Shown piece after piece: positions 12,930 to 24,500 of a stretch of 64,000 nucleotides of DNA (its first letter is position 1; every line of letters starts with the position of its first letter). The position numbers and the translations under genes were made by a program. The notes under the pieces are model-generated. The model ran no database searches and was not told the origin of the DNA. It saw nothing but the letters and a program-made list of their open reading frames with translations. The stretch comes from Epiperipatus broadwayi. Taxonomy: Eukaryota > Onychophora > Udeonychophora > Euonychophora > Peripatidae. Location of the stretch: assembly GCA_028023455.1 (NCBI GenBank), contig JAQFVV010006624.1:496001-560000 (forward strand), written 5' to 3'.

Positions 12930-13085
12930 ATGCTTGCTTAAACTGTTATTAAAAGAAGCAAAACTCTCTCTATACATATTACCACTCAGTGTAAGCCTGA
13001 GTAATCAATGGATGCCAGAAGGCTTGTGCATAAAATTCCCATCTAGTGCCTACTCATGAGTAGGCACTAAATGGGGATTTTATAT
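12930..13085. repeat. Foldback repeat, deleted copy (family of 60250-60500)
   Basis: The left arm runs through ggatgccagaaggcttgtgc and ctagtgcctactcat and turns straight into gagtaggcactaaatgggg, so the loop and most of the right arm are gone. The complete hairpin is at 60250-60500, and the similarity extends upstream to about 12900. Confidence 0.85.
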
Positions 13086-14394
13086 AATTGTTAATAAACA
13101 TATGCAAAATTGCAAACAGATAAACTGAAAGTATATAGTTAAATAGTTCAATAGCACATAATCAAAAAATTGTTAAGTTATTTCAAAGAACAAGCCTACC
13201 AAACTTAATAAAAGGTGACACCTCATGAAAAAAAAATTCACTGCTAGTGTATATATTTAAAAACCATATAAAGTGATTTTTATTTAAATCTGTATATCAT
13301 ATATTGTAAAAAAAGGCCTTAAATTAATATTGATTACAATATGCAAACACAGAATGCGTTACCTACATTTTTTCCTCTTTTAATACATGTGTATTTTTTA
13401 AAATAGTTTTGACAATGTGCAGCACACCATTTTTACTACTCTTACACTAATGATACATAACAAGTCTTTATAATCAAATAACTTGTTACTAAACATTTTA
13501 AAAAAATTCTAAACAATTTTATATAAGTAATATAGTATAGTAGTACAAGTTAAAAAAAATTAAACTTCACTGTGGATATTTTTTTTGCAGCCAAGAAAAA
13601 ATTGCATGAAAGAACACAAAAAATTGTTAGGTGCTAGTTTAGTTTCACTTTTTCGGTCTATTTTGCTGTACTTTTGAACAGTGAAAACACTTCTTTCTAG
13701 TGATATTAAACATTTTTAAAGGATTCTGTTTAAAGTTATCTTAACAACTAATATGACTCCAAAAACATCTAAGAAAATCTTGAAGTTTGGAATTCAAACT
13801 GGATAATGAGGATTGGTGAATGAATCACAGAAAGTAACAACTTTTAGTTAAGTGTTTTTTTATTTTTACATAGATTTAATTTATATTATCATAAATACAT
13901 ATTTTTAAGTGAACACCTGCATAATACACACAACACAGTTTGCACAAGCATATAACATATGTTAAAAGTTTTTAATATTTTTGTATATACTCAATAAATT
14001 ATTTTTTAATGTAATATTCTCAATTTATAGTATTATTGTTTAGCCTAAATAACTGTCCAATATTTCCCTACAAATGATTATAAATGCTTATTCTGCATAT
14101 GATATTCTTGTTTAGTGATGACTTTTAGGGGACCAATTGTTCTCACTAAGCAATGTAAAGTTGTAAAGTGAATATGTTCTTTGTTAAAGAAATATACATG
14201 GCCTTGTAATGGTCCATGGTTTTTTTTTAATTGTTTTGCTCTAACAATTTTGTTAAGATTTAATGTAAATTACACAAAAGATTTTAAATGTGAAAATTGT
14301 ACTGAAAGACTGTTGTTATGGGAATACAAAGACTTTGGGTTTTCAAGCCATTGTTTTTATAACAATTGGTTGCTTTAACAAATTTTTTTAAATA
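13086..14394. other. AT-rich non-coding DNA
   Basis: There are no domains. A 65-codon frame at 14181-14378 is low-complexity and overlaps repeat-like sequence, so I do not call it a gene. Confidence 0.5.
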
Positions 14395-14690
14395 TTTAAT
14401 GTAAATTAAACAAACATTTAATATTGTATAAATAAATTTCCAAATTTTAATAAAGCTAAATTAAAACTAACATTTTAAAATATATATGTTATGTTTGCTA
14501 TCTTTACAGCTTCAAATATATATTTTCTAGAGCCCTCTGAATAAAAAATTAATTTTTTTTGATAGTGGTTATGACTAATTGTAAGTTTTTTTAGCTTTAT
14601 TAATAGTTACCATTTATTAACATCAAATACAAAAATATCAATCATGTTTTTAATATGTTTTATTAAATATAATATTTGAATATTTTTTTA
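14395..14690 (+). repeat. ~300-bp dispersed repeat, copy 2 of 2
   Basis: Second copy of the block at 11600-11905, in direct orientation and diverged by substitutions and small indels. It is followed at 14690-14760 by another ttgctttaacaatt motif. Confidence 0.75.
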
Positions 14691-15147
14691 ATTGGTTGCT
14701 TTAACAATTCTTTTTTAAAGATTTAATGCAAATATGTTTTTTATTAAATTGTTCATCTGAACTATATTAGGGGACAGACCATTAACATCAAATTATAAAT
14801 TGGCATTTGTGGCTATTTCTGCAGCTGGATGGAAGTCTTTATCATGAAATATGTATTAATTTTTTCCCAGCATTTTTTATTTAATAGCAGAATTAATTTC
14901 TTCCCATAAACATAGTTATTGTAAATTTGACATGTGACTTTGGACAAACATTCACCAACAATCAGGCAACAGAAAAAATATAGTTTTTAGTTTCATTAAT
15001 AATTTATTATTTCTAATGTATACAGTGATGTGTAATCATACAATTGGGGTTTACATTGTTGTTCTAACTATCTTGTTATTTTCATTTGGGTTCTGATGAG
15101 TCTATGTTGTCCAATATGGTGTGAACATTAGATCTTTCACATACTTG

Positions 15148-18100
15148 TTATCTGATTGTTAGTCCCCCCCCCTTTGCCTTGTTGTTAGTTTGCATATTGT
15201 ATAATGTCCAAGTGTCCTCAAATGTTTTTGACGATGCTAGGAGTTGGTCTCTCTTCTGGATTTTAATCATTGATTTGGAAAAAACCTGTTTTATAGTAGG
15301 TTGTGGGTGTTCCATGATTAGTTTACAATGTGTAACCCATATGGCATAGTTCAAAAATATTGAGAGACATATTATTGGATAGGTTTTATTATTGATACTA
15401 TCTTTCAGAGATGAGATCAGGTGAAAATCTATCTTGATGTTGGAGAGTATGATTTCTCGGATCACTCTGAATCCCATACATTGTGAGAAAAGGTGTTCCA
15501 ATGTCTCATCACTGTCCATGCAAATACTGCAAGTAGGGTCTATGTTGTGACCATGTTTGTAAAAGAACAAGTGATTAGTAGATAGTCCATTAATGTTGTA
15601 TTTAATGAGGAAGTCTAGGTATTTGGCCTCTAGACTCCATCTTTTAAAGTTGTATATCAGTTTCTGATTATTGTAATAAAATGTGTTGATTATAGGATGT
15701 AAGATTGGATGGAGGATTGTGTATGCTTCCCATAATGATATTTTAGAATTGAATGTGGAGTCGTTTATTGGGCAGTGCAGTTTGATAAGACTTGTGTTTC
15801 TAGTGATCCATGTTTGTTTGTCTGGTGGGGGTTGGTCAGTGGGTGTTACCTTTTGAAGGATAGTTTTTTGGAGAACTGTGTTAAAACCATATGATGCTAC
15901 CAAGTTGTGTATGACATTGTGGGTTTTTTGATAAATCAATGCCTGAATGGAGTGGAGAGAAAGACCATTTAGCTTTCTTGGTCGCTGAGTGCCTTTGATA
16001 CTGATCATGACCGTTTTACCTTTCCAGAAAAGCCTTGAGCACCAGCCATTTATTTTATGAAGCTTTTGTTGCATTTGATAAATGGAAGAAAGTATGCTAT
16101 TTTTGGCATCACATTCATGTTAATTAGTGCTACATTGCCAGGGAAGGAAAGGTAGACTTGTGACAAGGAAGTGATGAATTTGTTTGTTGTTTCTAGGATG
16201 TTATCCTGAATCTCTTTGGTCATTGCTGTGGTAGATTTGAATATGGAAAACCCAAGATATCTCTGTGGCTTGGCAAAGAAGAGGGTGTTAATTTTCCTTC
16301 CTGAAACAATTTGCCAGGAGGCAGACTTGCTGGGGTTGAATTGCAGCCTGTATTTTTCAGTATAGCGGCTTAATATTGTTTGTAGCAAAGGAATATGTTT
16401 TCTTGATGGTAGGATGATCATTACATCATCCATGTAGGCAAACATGTTGAATTCTCTGCTTAAATTGGGTATAAAAAGACCTGGTAGATTTTTTTTCCAA
16501 ATCCATTGGGAGAGGATTTATATATGTGATGAAGCATAGGGCACTGAGGGGGAACCCTGAGGGAGAGTTTGTGTCGGTTTAAATCCGGAGGTGATGTTAC
16601 CATCCATAGTGATAAAAATTTCCCTGTTGTATAGTAAATTGCTTATGATCTGGACAGCAGCTGCAGGAACATCATACTCAGCAAAAATATTTAAGAGTAT
16701 GTCTATATGTACTGAGTCAAAGGCTGTAGCAATGTCCAGTTGAATAGCTATCGGCCCTGACTTCCAGTGGATTCTGACATAATCAATGATGGAGATTATG
16801 TTGCCCATTGCATGTGCAGTAGAGGATACCTTTTTGGCATATTGGTTGTTAGATATGTGCTTTAAGACATTTGGTTGGATGAGGTCTTTGATCATGGACT
16901 CTACAATTTTAATTAGCAGGGGTGTCATGGAAATAGGTCTGATGTTTGAGAGATCCATAACCTGATTTTTTTTTATAAATGGAACTAGTGCCACTGGGTA
17001 AAGGTTAGGTATCACTCTATTACCAGTTGCTAGGTAATCCACCATCTTCTTCATTATGGAAATTGCAAATTGATTGAGGTGTAGGATTAGGAATCTGGGA
17101 ATCCCATGTAATCCAGGATGTACACCATCTGGAAGGGAAGATATTTTCTGTTGGAGTAGGTTTTCTGTGATCTCATGTGGTGCCTGTGGATCAACTTCAG
17201 ACCAGGATTGTCTGCCATTGAAGATTGCAGTTTGCATTCTTTGCCGGAAGTGTTCTTTTATTGTGTTCATCATAGGTGTTCCCAGTAAGGTTTTCCCATC
17301 TGCAATGATGGAGGTGGGAGTGGTTTTGTTATTTTTCCCTCCAAGTTCCCATCTCAAGTAGCCTTTTGTCCAGTGATGTTGTTGTGATAAATAGCATTTG
17401 GCTCTCCTAATGGATAGGTATTCTGCCAGGGATTTTTGTCTTGATTGGTATATGTTTTTAAGACTATATATATCTTGTGTTTTGATAGGTTGACTTTGGA
17501 GCATCTGAAGCTGATTCTCTATTTGTAGAATATCTCTGAAGAGGCCATTAGGGCCTTTGACTTTCATGGTGTGGTGTTTTAATATTGTCTGTAGGATGCC
17601 TATAAATGAAAACCAGGCTTCTTCAGCTGGTCTTGAAAAGATGTTGATTTTGTGAAAATATATATAAGATTCAGATACTATGGCCTCTGTCATGTTTGAT
17701 TTTGTTACCATCTGCATGGTTTTGTGAAGAGTCTCTAGGGTTGGGAGGCCAGCCATGGTTTCAAGAGTAACTACAAGGGCCATATGATCCGAAAACGAAA
17801 CCGGTAAAAGTTTTGCATTCAGATGAAAATGTAAATCTGGTGAATAATATAATAGGTCTATTAGGGTTTGGTGGAATTTGGTGTAAAAGGAGTAGGATCC
17901 GGGAGGAAGGAATCCTTCCTCACACATCAAGTATTTATCAGTGGAAGAAATTTTAAGTTAAAGCGATCATATGCGGAGTTAAAATCTCCCAATATAAGTA
18001 AAGAGCCTGATTTGTTGCTAAGGATAGCATTTAAAATCTGAATGATTTTGTGATAGATAGTAGGATTGTTTGAAGTGTATATATAAACTAGATTTATGCT

Positions 18101-18409
18101 GTAGCCCCAATAGTCTATTTCTAATAAGATTAAGTTGTTATCCAAATAGAGTATACAGAATTTGTTTGGAGGAAATTTTTTGTTAATTAATACTCCAACC
18201 CCTCCAGCTGCTGAATGTCCAACTGAAAATTTAGTGAAGCCCATAGTGGCAATTAATGTTTCTATTTTAGTGTCAGTGTTATTATGGAATTTGGTTTCCA
18301 CCATTAGAAGGATGTGGGTAGAGTTAATACTTATCCAATTTCTAATTGCGTGAGCACGGGCCAATGAGTTGAGGCCATGGACATTAATCCCTGCAATTTT
18401 ATAGTTCAT
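15148..18409 (-). pseudogene. LINE ORF2: endonuclease, reverse transcriptase, Cys/His C-terminus
   Basis: The start codon is at 18407-18409, overlapping the end of ORF1. The endonuclease (18409 to ~17750) shows INVHGLNS, VETK, GDFNSAYD and SDHMALVV. The reverse transcriptase (~17050-16100) shows RPISMTPL, QLDIATAFDSVH, LPQGSP (16548-16559) and the catalytic MFAYMDDVMI (YMDD at 16425-16436). Most LINEs have YADD or FADD, so YMDD is notable. A CxxC...H...C motif (CSICMDSDETLEHLFSQC, about 15480-15535) lies near the C-terminus. The frame breaks near 17945, at the G run 16548-16552, at the T run 16489-16496 and near 16070. The enzyme would copy element RNA at a nicked target, but this copy is dead. 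Confidence 0.87.
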
Positions 18410-20400
18410 AATATAGTGTCCCTGCCTCCTTAGCCAGTCCCTGGTCTCGGGGAGAATTTGGAAGTAAATGACTATAATTGGTTTCTTGATCTGATGCTTC
18501 TTCCAATGAGAGTTGATGTAGATTTGATTCCATGAGTACTGGAAGGTCCTCATTTTCCATAGAATCTGGTAATTCCAAATAGGGATCATCTTCCATTGGT
18601 GCTGAATCAGTATCAGAGTGCTCAGAGGTTTTTCTTTTCTTTTTTTCCCATGACACTTTGTGTTTACTTTGTGATTCTTGTGAATCTGGTTTTAATGTAG
18701 GTAGTTGTGTTATAAACCCAGAATTCATATCGTCATCTGAGCTTGATTTATCCGGAACATCTGATTTCCATTTATTAATATTTGGTATAGCTTGTCATGT
18801 TAGCTCTACTTCTTGTGAAAGATCCTAATTCCAATGTCCAGATAAACCATTCTTTTTCCCCAGGTTTGGAGTTTTGGTGTGTGCTGGGTTGAGTTTTTTC
18901 CTTGGTTTATTGGTTTTGCTACTTTCTTTTTGAGGATGTGGAGTTATTGTATTTTGTTTACTTTGTGACTTTCTAGGTGATTGGGTGTTATTTTTGTCTA
19001 TTTTGATTCTGGTCTCTGTTTCTTCTATTGGAAGTGATTTCAAGTCTGAAGGATTGTCAAGCATTGATTCATAGCCCTTTTTTTTCCAATGTTGTACTGT
19101 TTATTGATGAATATTATCTGTGTATTGGTTTGAAATGAGATGAGGTGTACTTGATGTAGTTGTTTGTGTATCATTTCTATTTTTGGTTGTATTGCTGTGG
19201 AATTCCATTTCAGTTTGTTGGGAAAGATTATCATTTTGATCTTCATCTCTAGATATTCTGTGGTCCGGTGTTATATCTGTGGGAGTTATGTCTATAGATT
19301 CAGTGTAGTTTGATGTTGTAGCCCTGTATTTATCAGTGTGGTTTTCAATATTATTGTCTGTTTTAGGTGACTGTTTGGTGTCTGTAGTTGTTGTTGTTTC
19401 TATATTATTTCCACTGCAGTGGTGGAACTTGCCTTTCTTTTGATTGCAGATAGTGCAGATACGTGCCAAACAGTCTTTTATAAAGTGTGTCCTTTGTAAA
19501 CAATGAAAGCACTGAGGCCGCACCCCCTGAATGTTAGGACCATTGGTGAACCTCTTGCATTAACTACAGTAGGGATGTCAGTGGGAGAAACGTTTTTTTT
19601 CATGGCTAGTGAGAAGATTGCTGTGTTTGATATTATGTTTCCGTTCAAGATGGGGTCTGGAAGGAATTTAAATTTTGAAACAGTGCCGTAGGGATTGAGG
19701 ATATTTTGGAGCTCTTGTTCAGTGAATCTTGTTAGGCAGTTTTTGATTTTCTCTTGTAGTATCATAGGTCTGTTCATTTCTACAGTGCGAAGTATTTTAT
19801 TTCCCAGTATTTTAATATTGTTTTTAAATTGGAGCCTGTCTGCCCAGGTCTTAAATTCTATTGCCACATATCTGTCATTAGGGTGTGTTAGTATTTGATA
19901 AATTCTCAACTCTGAATCATGTTGTTTAATTACGGAATATAAATGCTCCATGGGGAATTTGTATAATGATAAGTTTTCACTTGTTACTGCTAGGATTAGA
20001 GTTTTGTCATTGTAATAATTTTGGAAAGATTTATAGAGCATGTTTGGAATAGTTTTGTTGAAATTATAGTTTATGTTTTGATGCATTTCATCGGTAATAT
20101 TATTATAATTTAATATCTTAATTGATTGGGGTGTTGATTGTCTTCTGTTGTAATTTCTCTTTCATATTCTGATATGCCTATAAGCATTTCATTAATATTG
20201 CTGACCGAGTTAGTCTCCACGGTTTTAATGTCTTTGTTGATACTTAAAGCGTTAGCGTAGGATATAGATTTTTTTGGAAGGGTTTGTATTTGTGAGTCTG
20301 TTTTGAAATGTTCGAACGATGTAGATATTAAAGGTTCATCTAGTTTGAAATTTTCATCTGCTTGTGAATGGGTTTTGTTGATTTTTTTAATCTGTTATTT
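18399..20400 (-). pseudogene. LINE ORF1: gag-like RNA-binding protein with zinc knuckle
   Basis: Readable pieces run from about 20400 to the stop at 18399. An N-terminal part (about 20380-20110) is open in one frame. A central domain (20086-19530) contains HPNDRYVAIEFKTWADR and QNILNPYGTVSKFKFLPDP, resembling the RRM-like fold of LINE ORF1 proteins. A Cys/His cluster follows (CFHCLQRTHFIKDC, then CTICNQKKGKFHHC, about 19510-19420). The tail is rich in K, S, T and N and ends with an acidic stretch. Frameshifts occur near 20120, at a G run at 19527-19531 immediately before the knuckle, near 19100 and at 18728-18830. ORF1 proteins coat element RNA. Confidence 0.75.
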
Positions 20401-20819
20401 TGTTTTTTTCTCTGGAAATACTGATGACAGTCTCTGGTATTACAGCAGCGAATTTGGTGACCTCTGGTGATTTAAAAAAATTTTTTTCTCTTTCTTCAGA
20501 TAGATTTTGCTGATATTTTATTTAGTGTAATTAGATGGAGATCAATTATAAATATATATATAAACAAAAAAGTTCACCAATGTTTTGATTATTTTCTATA
20601 ATGTTTCAGAGGAATTATTTTTTGACCAAGATTATAAAAAAATGTCAACTGTTGGCAGATTTTTAATCATTTTCATATGATTTGGATTTAAAATTACTCT
20701 TTCCTCTTTGCCTGAAAAATCTTGTAACTCAATTTTTATCAACTTCCCAACTTTTATTTATATTGAAATTTTTCATATATGTACATATAATATTCAAATA
20801 CAATTTTATTGCCTATACT

Positions 20820-20930
20820 AAATTTAGTGTAATTAGATGGGACTTGAACCCAGACATTCAAATTTCTGCAACTATTCACTATCTCTTATACAACTGATAC
20901 ACATGACCATATACATGGTATTCTATTTAT
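20820..20930 (-). repeat. tRNA-like tail of family S SINE
   Basis: Read on the minus strand, a ~75-base stretch ends with GGGTTCAAGTCCCA, a good RNA polymerase III B box within a T-arm-like stem. Upstream it contains ggtcatgtgtat and agagatagtgaatagttg, shared with the 52965 and 60696 copies. The motif ttagtgtaattagatgg beside it recurs at 20521-20540. Confidence 0.7.
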
Positions 20931-20954
20931 TCCTCTTCTTTATATTTAAATGGA

Positions 20955-21118
20955 CATATTAAAGTAGTATATGTGAGGGGTTACAGTGACTAAAGTCAAC
21001 ATGGGTATGACAATAATATTGCATCAACAAGGGATTTGAGCATTTCATCATCAGATTTTCAATAATATGGATGGCTGAAGAGTTGGAAGGTGGAAAAGTT
21101 TGAAGCTTGTTCATTAAA
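20955..21118 (+). repeat. Family S SINE-like repeat, left half (split copy)
   Basis: It runs from the gtcaacatgggta block through catcatcagatttt and gctgaagagttgg to cttgttcattaaa, then stops at the 21119-25221 insertion. The remainder of the same copy resumes at 25222 after a duplicated cttgttcattaaa. Confidence 0.85.
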
Positions 21119-21442
21119 TTACAAAGAAATCAAGTTATATATCACATGACCTAATTTAACAAGCTTGTATTACAAATGTTATATATAGAGCTTGAAAATA
21201 AGCTCTTAACAAGCTTTGCAGAATATTCCCAACCCCAGACTGGTTTCTGCCACTGGCTTCCTCAGTGACATGCTAGGATATTCAAGCATTAGATTAAAAA
21301 TACCAGGACAAGCCCAGCACTTTATCTAATAGATGACTATTAAGTAGAAAATCTGAAATTTTCAAACATTTGTATGTTTTCCGATCTGGCTATCTAACTT
21401 AAATAGCCATATGGGACTGAACCAAGTTCAGATACACCATAT

Positions 21443-24400
21443 TGTACTGGTCAAAATGTATGTCCATCCAACAAGATTTAGAATCTAAGCAATGCCTGAG
21501 ATACACAGGTCAGGAGCAATCATGAATTCTAACCTATTTTCCCATTCCCCAAACCTATTACACTACTGACAACACGTATGATGATATTACATAAATTAAT
21601 TATTTCCAGGCCCAGTGCTACATCGTTTTGCATAAGAACTCAGGTGATGATGAAAGATTGAGTGAACCCAAGATATGTTAAAAGCATACATAAATATAAA
21701 TATTATTAAGGAGATTCGAAGTTTAAAAATATAAATATTTATTTTGACAAAAATTCAAGATTTTATATATGTAATCAACTTCACGCATTTAAACTATTAT
21801 TTTGGTTACAAATCTTTGATAATCTTTATACAATTATTTTCTTTTAATAGATATCAATTTAATGTGGCAGTTATAATACTGAACATATCTTTAAAATAGG
21901 TTTTTATTCAATGTTACAAAAACAAATGTATCTGGGTGATTGACAGACGTTTATACATTAAAACACATTGGACAACTTTAATGGGGTGTCCTTGGCATTG
22001 GATATATAACTTTATTTTCATTTATAGAATTTATTTACAACACTAAAATGAGGATACATTGTGATCAAAATATACTTAAAAACATTTATTATATTTTACA
22101 CATTTTCAACCTTTAACTTGAAAATATTGTGAAACTCTATCAATACGAGAATTGATTATTTCAATAAAGGGGAGAGCAGCTTCATGAGAAGTTGGATCTA
22201 AAATTCCAACGAAAAATATTTAAAGGGAAAGAATTTCATTATCACATATCATTACAATTTATTTGGTCAAACAGGCTAAAAGAAATACAAACTATAAGAA
22301 ATTTCAGTGCTAACATTATCTCAGTGAGAGAGAGGGTGAGACATTTGGTCGAGGAGACATCATTCTATTTGAAGGTGGTACACCAGCTTCAGGCTGGAGT
22401 GGTACTGAAAGAAGAAAAAGGTCAGTAGGAAGTTGCTATGGATCTGGATCTCAGTAAAGCCATACAGAGCTTCATCTACACTAACCTGCATATTTCAGAG
22501 GTAAACTGAGACCCCTGTTATGAAAGAGAACAATAAAAAAGGACGGAAAGCCTTGAATCCCTGGAATGAGGTATAGGTGAATCAAAGCAGTATATAAATA
22601 TATACTTGGAGGAGAATAACAACAAACGAAGATGATAGTGAACCCCTGGAATGAGGTACAGGTGACTCAGATCAGATCCATATGTGGCTTATTAATAATT
22701 TGACATATACCAGCAATGCTATCATAAGAATATAAAACATCTCTCATAACATAATCTAGCCAGATGACAAATAGAACATTATATAATCATATTATTGTAC
22801 AATTTATTCATTTATTTATCCTTTATTAGTATGTAATCACTATTTATTGTTAATAAAATTTTTATTGAAATGAAGAATATAAAACAATGGATTTAAATAC
22901 TAAATAAAGCCTTAAATGGTTTAACAAATACATAATGATATGTTGAAATAATAACCCATGTAAGATAAAGTTATTTATCAAAAGTTAAACTATAATTAAT
23001 GAAGTGTGCATTTTTCCCTCTTTTTGAATCAATCCTATTTTGTTTAACATATTAAAAAAACCAAAATTCATGCACTTAAAAGTGCAAATAACAAAATAGA
23101 ATAAGGTGAATAGCTTTTTGACGATGATGATCAATAAGAAATTAATAAAACTAATGGACACCAATATCCACCCCAGATTGCAAAGTGTTTATACATTTTG
23201 TATAATTTTATGGTAAAATATATTAAAAAAAAACATATATTCATTTTACAATAAAAACTCAGTCTTACGAACTATTTAGAAATAAATAAATAAGAACTCA
23301 TTAATCCCCCCCCTTTCTATTCCACAGTGGGATATAGAAGAAGTTCATAAGACTGGGTTTGATTAGCATTTACAAATAAAATTAAAGAAAAAATATTAAT
23401 ATCATTAAAAATAAATCATAACCACACTAATTTATAAGGATGAGAAGAAGCGTGAGTTGGATGAAAAGTTTTATAACAAGATTAGATTAGGTTATAGAGA
23501 ATTGATACTAAGGAAATAATTAGTTTAAAATGCTTCCTGATTAGTGAGTTAAAAAGAGGTTTAACATAAAGAAAACATTAATTTTACAAAGTTACAAGTT
23601 AGAATTAAATAATATGATTATGTCTTTGGGCTGGTTACCTCAGGATTCTATGAAATACTGACAAATCTTCTGTGGCAGGTGGCATTCTTTGATGGCATGG
23701 GCACTCTTGAGCAGTACATCTCTGCATGGTGAAGAGTGGAGCTGAAGACAGAGGTGAAGGTGACTGAGGCCCCTCAAAAGTTCAACAGATGTGGAGTCGA
23801 CTAGCAACTATTGACCAAACTCTGACACAATAGATTTTTTGGCCCTATTTATACAAACTTTGAGTTATTCAAAGAATGCTTTTAATTAAACTTCTTCTTA
23901 ACTCTTAATTAATCTTGAATTTACAGAAATATTTGCTCTATTGTTAGTGGAGATGCAATTACTAGATAACTGTCCAAAAATAAATTTCAAATCAATTTTC
24001 AGAAAATAGATTTGATAAAAATGTTAATAGCTAACTAAATTAATTAGCTTTGTTTTAAATTTTACTTTAATTAAAAAATTCCTTTTAACGATAAAACAAA
24101 GTAACATTACCACCCCTTTAATTACTTTTGGACAGTTAATAACTGCATCTTCCATCTTGAATTTTTATGTAGTTATATGAAGAAAAATATTTACAAAATA
24201 AATAAAATATAATTAAGAAAAAAAATACGAAATTATTTACAATATTTCTTTGTACTTATATATATATATAAGCTCCGTTAATATATGTATACATGATATA
24301 TATCTGATTCGCATCTACAAAAGCCAATATTTAAAATTAAAGAAAATTTTTATTTGAGTTTATATTTATAAATTTTTGTAGATGCTTCTCAGAAATATAC

Positions 24401-24500
24401 ATATAGTTTATATACATATGACAAAAAAATGAAGCAAGATGAAACATGGGTTGTGGTAGAACAGTGAAACTCGATCTTAAACTAAGATCGACTGTTTACA
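21443..24500 (-). mobile_element. ~3.06-kb LTR-like element, copy A (nested, ATAT target duplication)
   Basis: Termini read TGTAAACAGTCGATC... and ...GACCAGTACA on the minus strand, i.e. TGTA...TACA, flanked by ATAT on both sides (21439-21442, 24501-24504). The unoccupied target is preserved in the inverted unit near 24960-24980 with a single ATAT. It matches copy B (49916-52955) along most of its length, apart from a different internal block about 22320-22700. No open frame of note. A conserved TATA box favours a solo LTR of a Ty3/gypsy-like element that prefers ATAT; a non-autonomous TIR element is the alternative. Confidence 0.82.
23846..23855 (-). promoter_or_regulatory. TATA box in LTR-like copy A
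   Basis: TGTATAAATA on the minus strand, about 645 bases from the element's TGTA end, followed by a GGCC-containing stretch and a bases-conserved downstream segment. The same box occurs in copy B at 50517-50526, so it is a family feature. Confidence 0.6.

Larger units (their letters stand above)
15000..20420 (-). mobile_element. Two-ORF non-LTR retrotransposon (LINE), frameshifted
   Basis: On the minus strand there is an ORF1 (gag-like, zinc knuckle) followed by ORF2 (endonuclease, reverse transcriptase, C-terminal Cys/His motif). The region is visibly richer in G+C than its surroundings, as expected of a comparatively recent arrival. The 3' end is put near 15000 and the 5' end near 20420 only because the open frames fade there; no target duplication was found. 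The clade is unassigned: the layout suits L1/Tx1-like or other apurinic-endonuclease LINEs, and it is clearly not the RTE family of the other copies. Confidence 0.88.

Noticed and set aside
20820-20930. Functional tRNA gene (also considered at 32430, 41541, 59716 and 59925)
   Set aside because: None folds into a full cloverleaf with paired acceptor stem. B boxes occur in repeated elements with SINE features.
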